Below, one piece after another: positions 56,029 to 64,000 of a stretch of DNA of 64,000 nucleotides (within the stretch, counting starts at the first letter, position 1; the number at the start of each line of letters is the position of its first letter). The stretch is taken from positions 18,365,372 to 18,429,371 of the forward strand of contig CM057230.1 of NCBI GenBank assembly GCA_029891385.1. The letters run 5' to 3'. A program made the position numbers and the translations under genes. The notes under the pieces were generated by a model. The model was not told the origin of the DNA. It did not search any database and saw only the letters and a list, made by a program, of their open reading frames with translations. The DNA comes from Erythroxylum novogranatense (Eukaryota; Streptophyta; Magnoliopsida; Malpighiales; Erythroxylaceae).

Positions 56029-59000
56029 TGTTGGACCCCGAACCTTGAGTGACAATTTGACTATGATCAAGTAGATGAGTTGATTGAAATTAAGTTGAAG
56101 ATCATGAAATAAAGAGAGAAAGTATGAAAATATGAAAATTGTGAAATAGTTGACCTTTTGGCATTTGAAAGTTGACTTTTGTTTGAGGCAAAATTTGATA
56201 AAATGATCTACATGAAACTTGTAGATTATGTTGAGAGCTTTGTGGACATAAAGTTTGATATTTTCGATATCGGAAGTGAGAGTTATGATCGATCAAAGTT
56301 AGCTTTAAAGTTTGACTTTTGAGAAAAAGGTTGACTTTTTGATTTAGGTAAAATTCGAGAAAATGGTCAACATGAAACTTGTAGCCTCTGTCGAGAGCTT
56401 TTCGTGGACATAAAGTTTGTAATTTTTCGATATCGGGGCTAGGAGTTATGAGCGTTTGAAAATTTGAACTTGTTTAGGAAAAGTTATTTTGGTACAAAAC
56501 CTTTGATTGCGTTTTCGACTTCTTTCGAGACCTAATTTGATTTGGAATTCTTCTGGGAAGTTGTAGAGCTTCCTTTTATCTTTCCATAGACACCAAATTT
56601 GTCACAATTCCGAGTTTGGGATCGAGAGATATGATTTTTAAGAAGTTCAATCTTGAAGTTCCGATAGTTTGTTTCTAATCCGATCCCGTTTATAATCTTT
56701 TGCTTATAATTCCGTCGTCCGACATCCGATTGATTTGATTTTTAAAGCGTTGGATTCCTAAGACAATTACATTCATTTTTATGAAGAATTATGATTTTTA
56801 GGAGATTAAATAGAAAGAGATTGATTGAACCAAAGTAAGAGATGGGTTATAGGTTATAAGTTGGATAATTTTCTGAACATAGTTCAGTATTTTGCGATTT
56901 TCGGGAGTTATACAACTCCGATTGAGTTGATTCTTTTTGGAGAATAAATTTAAGATATAGGGCTACAAATCATGTGAAGGGATCGAAATTTAATTTCATC
57001 CCTAAGATTATCAAATTCTGGATTGAAGTTATGTTAATGTTGAATTTCGGATTTGGTGCAGGTCCGATAGTATTTTGGCCATAACTTTTTCGTTTTAGAT
57101 CCGAATTGAGCGCGGTCAGTTGCGTTGGATTCGTATGATTGAGAGAAACATTTCTCTAGAAGGAAGTTTGGACAAATTCCTTCAAATTGATAGTGCGAAT
57201 CAAACCGCATATGAGAATGGCATAAAGTAACAAGTCAAGGGCATTTTGGTCTTTTTAGCCATTTTTAATGACATGGCACATTTTTAAGAGGTGTAGATGT
57301 TTGGAAAGGTCTGTAATTTTTAAAAGAAGAGAGGAAATACGATGATGAGAAGAAAGGAAGAGGAAAATAAGAAGAAGAATGGAGAAAGAAATTTCGGTTG
57401 GGAGAAAGATGGGAGAGGAAGGTAAGTTTGATTTTTTCTACTTGATTCTTCAAGCTTTGGGACTTTCCCAAGAAGGAAAAGAATGGAGACTGATGAGAGC
57501 TTCCTAAGGAACCAAGAAAATTTGAATTTGGAGGAGAAATGAGGTAAGAGAAAATTTTCAAGTTTGAGATTTTGTTGAATTTTTGATTGAGAAATATAGA
57601 TAATGTTATGGGTTTGTGATGTATGAGGTTGATTTTGAAATATATGCTTTAGGTTGGGTTTAATTTTGGATGAAAAATTGATTAAAGTTTAGGCTTAATT
57701 TTATGATGAAGAATTTTGTGATATTTTGGTGTAGAATTATAGATAGTGATATGGGTTAGTGAGATATGAATTCAATTTTGAAGAAATTATGTTTTATGAG
57801 ATTGAATTTGGGTGTATTGGTTTAGGCCAATTTTGAAAATTGGAGATTTTCAAAATTGGAGATTGAAATAGCTTGGAATTATGGTAAATTGGTGAATTCC
57901 TAAGTAAATTTTGAGAATTATGTTATTTATGATGTGATTTTGGATGATTATGGTTTAGGTTTTGTTAAATTGGAAGAGAGAAGCAAAAGTCAAATTGAAG
58001 CATTGGACAAGATGCTAGCATGGATATGAGGTGGGTAGTATATTTATTTATTGAAATATAAGCTAAATGTGAATTTTGAAAATTAAAGAAAGCAAAATTT
58101 GATTTTGATAAATTATTATTGATAAAAATGTTTGAAAAGGATGTAAATGTTTGAAATTATGATTTCAAAGGAGTAAAATGAGTTTTAGAAAATGCAAAAC
58201 TGTGAATTTCATGGCTTTCAAATTATGTGATTTATGATTTGGATGATTTAAAGAATTGGTGCATATATTGTGATGAGTATGTGATTTAAGTAATGATATG
58301 AATTGCATTAGATTTGTTATGTGAATTCATGTGGATACGTGTTGTGTCATTTATGACACAATATGATGATAAGATTTGAAAATGTGAAAATCAAGATTTT
58401 CAAAAAGTGCTTCGGGCAATCTAAATTTGTTTTGTTATGTGTTAAGTGGGTTTGGTCAGTCCGTTTGTGAGTCGTATTGTCTCTACTGTTTAAGCCTTTC
58501 GCATTTGCCCATTAGTGGCATAGGAGTTCGATTTCGGACTCCCTCTCATTCACGATCGCATATAACCGCTTATGCTGAAATGTGCGAGACGTCTGTTTTA
58601 AGTAGAACCAAACCAATTCGATGTGTTATGTGTTTTGATTTGTTTATAATGTGATGCATTCATATTTAAAGTCATGCATGATTTGAAAAAGATTTGAGAT
58701 TTTGAGAAATAAGACAAGAATTTATAATCATGAAATTTCGGAAGGTTTATGAAAGTTTTGAAAAGTTTGAAAATAAGATTTCGGATAAATGCTTAAATGG
58801 GAAATTTTTGAAAAGTTTAAAAAGAAAATAATTTTCGCTATTGTTCGGTTTATAAATATATTATCCACGAGCCCGAGCTCACCCCCTTTCATCCCCAATC
58901 TCCGTGTTTTACGCAGGAGATCGGATAGAAGACTAGTATGATCATAGTCCGACTTATGCGTGTTCGTAGTATGTTTAAAGTTTAATGTTTGTATCGGATC

Positions 59001-60203
59001 TTTATGGATAGTTAGAAAGCTAGTAAAGTGTATTTTAGTTCGATTGTATATGAATGGTTTTGCTTGTGGTCGATAAATGTATAAGATTGTATTATGTTCG
59101 GAATGAGTTATAAGTATGATTATACTTTATGTATGAGATTGGATTTTGAATGTGGTTGAGATTGATTGAAATTTCTGAGTTGAGATAGTTATGGATTGGA
59201 TTTATGAAGTGTTTAGAATTAAGATTGTGTTTCGCTGGTGTTTGGATGCCGACGGAGAGTCCGATGGTTACGATATTACGATTAGGGATTATAGAAGTGT
59301 ATTTTGCCTTTGCAGGAAATTTTGGGTTAGGATAAAGGCAGTCGTTATGCTGCCGAAATTTTGGTAAAACAATTTGGATAAAAGTGAGATTTTGGATATG
59401 TATAAGTGTATATAAGAGTTTGAGAAATTTGAGATTGGTATGGATTTATATCGAATATGCATTGATTGTATGGATTTAAGATGATTGGTATATGATTGAG
59501 TAACGAGAAAAGAAATGAGAATAAGAAAAGAAAAAAAATTCATAACGGATTTTGGAATGTCTTAGGATTCCCAACGCGATTATGTTCATTCGATAAGTTT
59601 TCTTTGATTATTGTTTAGGATGTCGGATGTATCGCTTTGATTTCGTTTAAGCTTTACAATCTGTTCGTTTGATTCGATTAGTATTTGATTTCGTTTTCGC
59701 TTTGCAATCTGCTCGCTTGATTCGATTAGTATTTGCTTCCGCTTGCTTTTGCTTCCGCTTCGCTACTTTGGATTTGTTCGCTCGCATTTTGTTTTCGATT
59801 CGACATTTCCGTTTCCGTTCTGTTTGCGATGTGCTTTGTTTTCGATTCAAATTTCGATCCAAATTTTCGCTTCTTCGCTTCCTTGTGCGGTTTCCGCTCG
59901 CTTATGTAGATGAGTCGATTTGTATTCGATTAGCGATTTCTCGCCGATTTTTATTTTTTTCCGTTCGTCTTTCGGTTGGGATCCGGTTCGGATCGGGTCC
60001 CAACATTTATGGTATCGAGCATAGAGTGAAAGTGTTAAGTTTAAGTAGTAGTATTTGCTTCATTTGCTTTTGCTTCCGCTACTACTTTGATTTGTTCGCT
60101 TCCGCATTTTGTTTTCGATTCGAAATTTCCGTTTCCCTTCATTTCCGTTTGCTTCGTTTTCCGTTCTACGTATGTAGTTGGGTTCCGATAACGGGATCCA
60201 ACA
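56029..60203 (+). repeat. 3' LTR of the LARD
   Basis: The 4175-bp LTR is collinear with 51202-55400, with TATAAATA at 58851-58858 and the embedded LTR end at about 60005. Differences from the 5' copy are mostly short deletions near C/G bases and homopolymer changes. Confidence 0.92.
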
Positions 60204-60208
60204 GCATC

Positions 60209-61099
60209 ATTGTATACATACAATGAATTTGACAACATAAATTTCATGGTTTATATATTCATTTATAAAATTGAACTTAGAGACATAATTGAACTTATTT
60301 GAATTCATTGTATGATCATTGTATATGCATTCAGTATCACTAAAAAAAACTCAAAACATAGCTTAACTTAGTTATCTTAGTACATGGATTTAATTATAAT
60401 AATGATATTTATTTCTAGTTACTGATTAAAAGGTTAACATATACTTAACTAAGAAAATTGTCTTATCTTATAATACAATATAGATGATAATGCAGAACAT
60501 TAAATACCTAACTTAAGTTTACTTGATTATTTAATCAATTCATCTTTAGAACTCACATATGATATGTTAAGACAAATTAAGTGAACAAATCATTTCTTCA
60601 AGTTATGTCATACTACCCTTTAATTAATACGCTTTACATCAACATTAATATTTTCAGCCTTGAGCTCTCATTTATTACCAAGATAAATTATTTAAAACTT
60701 GTCTGACTTTCATTCGTATAAAGTAACAAAGTTGATTACCTATGTAGGAAGATTTCTTATATCCATGTAACAAAATCTTTTATCTAGAATTGATTGTTAA
60801 ACACACATTCCAAAAATCATTCTGGAAATGAAACTTAACAAAAAGTCAAGCATTCACATATTTAAATCCTATGTAATCCTCATTGATAAAAAGCATTGTG
60901 AATGTTCATGTGGAGAAAATGATACAATATTAAATTTTAAATCCTACGTAAAATTGTTGAACTAACATGAACAGAAAATACATATCTAGGAATTGGCTTG
61001 ATTGTCAAATTTACAATCAATTATCTTGTATTAATATACTCCATATTCATTTTTATTTGAAGTAGTATGTCCTTGATATAGTTATTCTTGATATGTATG
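60209..61099. other. AT-rich spacer
   Basis: The opening GCATCATTGTATACATACAA and ATTCATTGTATGATCATTGT (60307) form short repeats. No gene seen. Confidence 0.5.
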
Positions 61100-63720
61100 T
61101 GTCTTGTTTTGTGTTCACTTTTGTGGCTTCTATTATTTCTTTTTGATACATTTATTTATACACAATATATTGTAACTATTGATTGCAATAAAACAAGAAT
61201 TTTCTTTATCTCTTCCTCTTCTTGCGGCTCTTGAGGATACGGGCTATTTCTTTGGCCCTTAACTTTAACAATATGCATAATAAAAACTATTTACAATATT
61301 ACATATAAAATTGTTCAAGTTTTTATATATAACTTGTAAAAGCGACAATGATTTTCTTGACTAATTTTTGGTGATTTTAAACTAAAAATATATGCAACTT
61401 GATTCTTGTTCTTCATCATAAATGTGGCTGATAACTAATTTATTTATTTACTTTATAAACTAATTACTGCTAGTAATTATAAAAAAGTATCCATATATAA
61501 CAATAAAGTTTAATGTTTATTAATGAATCTTTGAAAATATACTTAGTGGTCTTTGTCAATCATACTAAAATCATATGTTATCTTCTTCATCTTAAATAAG
61601 AATGCAATATGAAATATAATACACGATTGCCTTAAAGATTGCTTAAGAGTATATATTGATTTTAACAATCTAAAAACTTTATGTTCTTAGTCCTTCTAAA
61701 TGAAATAAATTAATTATACCATATAATTTTTGTCGTTTGATCTCTATTAAAGAACATACTTTATAATCTATTTGAAGTAAATTAAAGTGCATTCCAGCTA
61801 TGAAGTTGAAATTAGTCAGATTAGTGTAAGCCTCATAATAGGAGAGAATGTCTTCTCATAATCAATCCCTTCCCATTTTGTATCCTTTTGTCACTAGATG
61901 TGATTTGTATCTTTTACATTTTGTATAAGTCTTATTGCTCACACTTGAATTAGATAATGCCAGGGAATTCCCACCTGGATGTAATTGTCATTGGTTAAAA
62001 CTAATTCATTTTCTCCTAAATTACTCTTACTTAGATGCATTTCTTCTAATTAATAGGACTTACTATATTAGTTAAATCCGTCATCTTATATAAGAATAGG
62101 TTTTGTCCTAAATTTTCTTATTCTAAAATATTATTTTTCAGAATGTGATATCCTCGTTACTCAAATTAAATTACTACTTTGTTATCTCATTCATCTTTAA
62201 TCATACCTTTTAGAATTGTCGAGATATCTTTTAAAGATACTCTTTTTCTCTCTATGACCTAATATTTTTTACTAATGTGATGGATTGTGAATATAGATAG
62301 CATATTTCGAATAATTTGTAAATTAGGTCTCTTATCTGTCCAAAACTCATATAGTGTTTTAGTAATTGATTTAATAGGTACATGGTTAAGTACATATTTG
62401 ATCATCGATAATGCATCATCTTAATCAGTGATAGGTAGTTTTTTTTGCATTAATATTTATACCTAACTATTCCAATCATAGTTTTTTTTGCCTTCTCTGC
62501 AAGATCATTTTAGTGATGAGTTTGTAGAATAGTCAATTATCTATTCATTCTTTTTTTTATCACTTGACATCTTAAATTGATCAAATAGATACTTTTATCC
62601 TCTATAAGGTTTTAAAGCCTTTATCTTCTCATTTAACCAATTATGAAGTAAAGTTATATAATGTTGAAAATAATATAATGCTATGAATTTATGAAAAATC
62701 AAATAGGTATATATATATAACTATGTCGAGTATAGTTATTGATAAAGGTGATAAGTAAGTACCTTCATATCTTACTCTCACATTCATTTGGCCATATATA
62801 TCTTAATAAATTAATTGCAATGGCTTAAAAGTTCTTTTTTAATACTAAATAATTTTTAACCATTTCATTAAATACATGTTTTCAAAGTAGATAATTTTAC
62901 TTTATAGGTGTTACAAGAAAATCATACTTTACTATTTAATTTGTTTGGTCTTGTTTAATATGATCAACTTTAGTATATCACAAACCAACATTGATATTAC
63001 AAGTATTAGAACATGTAATTAAATAAAGACTAACTTCACTTGTTTAATAAACATCTATTACCATAAAACTATGACTATAATAATCAATTAAGAAAATTAT
63101 CCTTTGCACATTGTCAAAATTAATATTAAATCTAAGACTAATTAGACACATGATAGAAGTAAGATTCTATTTACTATTATAAGCAAATAGTAAATCATTT
63201 AAAATAAGGGTCTTTCCATCAATAATGGCTAATTTATAGCTAAATATCCTTTATGAAGTTACACCTAAAGAAGAGATGATATATTTAGTCATGCTTTATA
63301 TTATATAGCCTTTATATTAGATTTGTGTTTTAAAAGTCTCTGATTCTATTTAAAGTGCTTAGCCTATTTAGGATTGAAAGCTACAAGATAAAGGATATGT
63401 CATTCATTGCATCATAAAAGTTCTTTGAGTTTAGCTTTAAGGTTTAACATATGCCTTAAGTGAAATGATTTAGGGAATAGGTACAAAGGAGCTTTTGCAC
63501 TTTAATTATCGCACTAAGTCATATTATTCATCCATTGCTAATTTTATGCTTATTTTTCCAATAGAGCTTTTCCCTTAGCTTGAATATTGACATCGTGGTC
63601 CAAAAAGAGTCAAACCTCAACTTGATGAATTATATCCTCCTTGCATAAGTCAAGTTTTTATTACATTAGTGACCAACTCTCTTATGAAACATATCAAACA
63701 AGGCTTAAAAATCATCATAT
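61100..63720 (-). pseudogene. Heavily decayed Ty1/copia element (RT region readable at about 61560-62260)
   Basis: On the minus strand near 61930-61830 the reading is RYKSHLVTKGYK and then, after a one-base frame change, EGIDYEKTFSPIMRLTLI. This is the standard copia RT entry (YKARLVAKGY.Q.EGIDY.ETFSPV). Further along, YKVCSL (about 61760) and KSIYTLKQSLRQS (about 61640) match the KVCKL.KSIYGLKQ.SRQW part. No frame stays open for more than about 40 residues. The flanking parts to 61100 and 63720 are AT-rich, and I assign them to the same remnant only tentatively. Confidence 0.6.
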
Positions 63721-63840
63721 GTTGGCCTTTTGGTTGAGATAGAAATTCTAGATATATGAATAGAATTTCCTAGATATATGAATGGGAGATGTTTTATCTT
63801 TAAACTACAAATGGTGGAGGGCCATTAAGCTAGATATATG

Positions 63841-63879
63841 ACTGTTTCGATAACCATCACTAATGGTTAGCGAAACAGT
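63841..63879. repeat. 17-bp inverted repeat next to a CACTACAAG end-like word
   Basis: ACTGTTTCGATAACCAT (63841-63857) and ATGGTTAGCGAAACAGT (63863-63879) pair with one mismatch around CACTA. CACTACAAGTAGAAAA at 63893 resembles a CACTA terminus; the partner would be outside the window. Confidence 0.5.
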
Positions 63880-64000
63880 CATCGGTTAGCAACACTACAA
63901 GTAGAAAATTCCCAATTTTTTTTTATTGTTGTTGCAATATCCTTGTTGGAATACCTATGACTGCAAGAAATTCTAATTTCAGATTTAGTGATGTCACACT

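Larger units (their letters stand above)
51197..60208 (+). mobile_element. LARD-like non-autonomous LTR retrotransposon (9.0 kb), TSD GCATC
   Basis: GCATC at 51197-51201 and 60204-60208 brackets two long LTRs (51202-55400 and 56029-60203, about 4.2 kb each) starting TGTTGGACCCCGAACC and ending ACGGGATCCAACA. Between them is only 628 bp, holding an initiator tRNA-Met primer site, unreadable DNA, and a polypurine tract. There is no gag or pol. The polypurine motif GGGACGAAATTCTTTTAAGA resembles that of Tekay/Del-type chromoviruses, whose machinery may have moved it. Confidence 0.93.

Overview
This is nuclear DNA of a flowering plant, almost certainly a eudicot. It is AT-rich and intergenic in character. 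The evidence is spliceosome-type GT...AG introns in transposon genes, nested plant retrotransposons with tRNA-primer sites (tRNA-Asp and initiator tRNA-Met), PIF/Harbinger and CACTA transposons, LINE and SINE debris, and a small family of secreted S1 self-incompatibility-like proteins (SPH, 'S-protein homologue'). A cucurbit is my guess from the SPH flavour; nothing here proves it. There is no bacterial-style operon, CRISPR array, tRNA gene or rRNA gene.

Host genes. The only host genes I can defend are SPH genes. SPH-1 (about 1-864, minus) is split by a 410-bp insertion flanked by a 6-bp duplication. SPH-2 (17573-18013, minus) and SPH-3 (43771-44208, plus) are intact and intronless. A 5' fragment (43374-43481) sits just upstream of SPH-3. 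Two more SPH-type upstream flanks occur without a gene (about 3460-3545 and 8614-8830). The second of these also keeps a downstream flank (7790-8452) that is inverted relative to the SPH-3 downstream flank, so a whole SPH unit was duplicated and lost its coding part. All copies carry a TATA box about 40 bp before the ATG and a palindrome-like GCATTCYRGAATGC element about 170 bp before it.

Layout. 1-4600: SPH-1, an AT-only minisatellite, a long TTA microsatellite. 4600-7460: a decayed gypsy-type LTR joined to a copia gag fragment. 7790-9780: the SPH ghost locus with SINE-like pieces. 9780-16080: a 5'-truncated LINE on the minus strand, split by two PIF/Harbinger elements inserted head to tail at one TAA target. 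The first Harbinger carries a captured host exon for a bS6 ribosomal-protein-like (RFC3-like) protein; the second carries the MYB-like and DDE transposase genes. 16290-17505: a minus-strand copia fragment fused into the 3' flank of SPH-2. 19170-22480: a minisatellite and a second gypsy-type LTR with a 390-bp internal duplication. 25400-27130: CACTA transposase pseudogene. 27891-38568: a complete but mutated Athila-type Ty3/gypsy element with TSD GAGTA. 40140-40500: LINE reverse transcriptase fragment. 40976-42739: non-autonomous CACTA. 43140-45180: SPH-3 unit. 45313-46163: CACTA-like end plus an ACGACGTCGT-rich repeat, interrupted by a solo LTR (46164-49404, TSD CGTCC). 51202-60203: a LARD-like element with two 4.2-kb LTRs around only 628 bp (TSD GCATC). 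61500-63700: decayed minus-strand copia.

The most unusual items are the LARD, whose LTRs contain an older LTR end plus primer-binding site; the tandem Harbinger pair with its captured exon; and the SPH family with its repeated upstream element and gene-less ghost units. All boundaries and homologies were read by eye. No alignment or database search was run.
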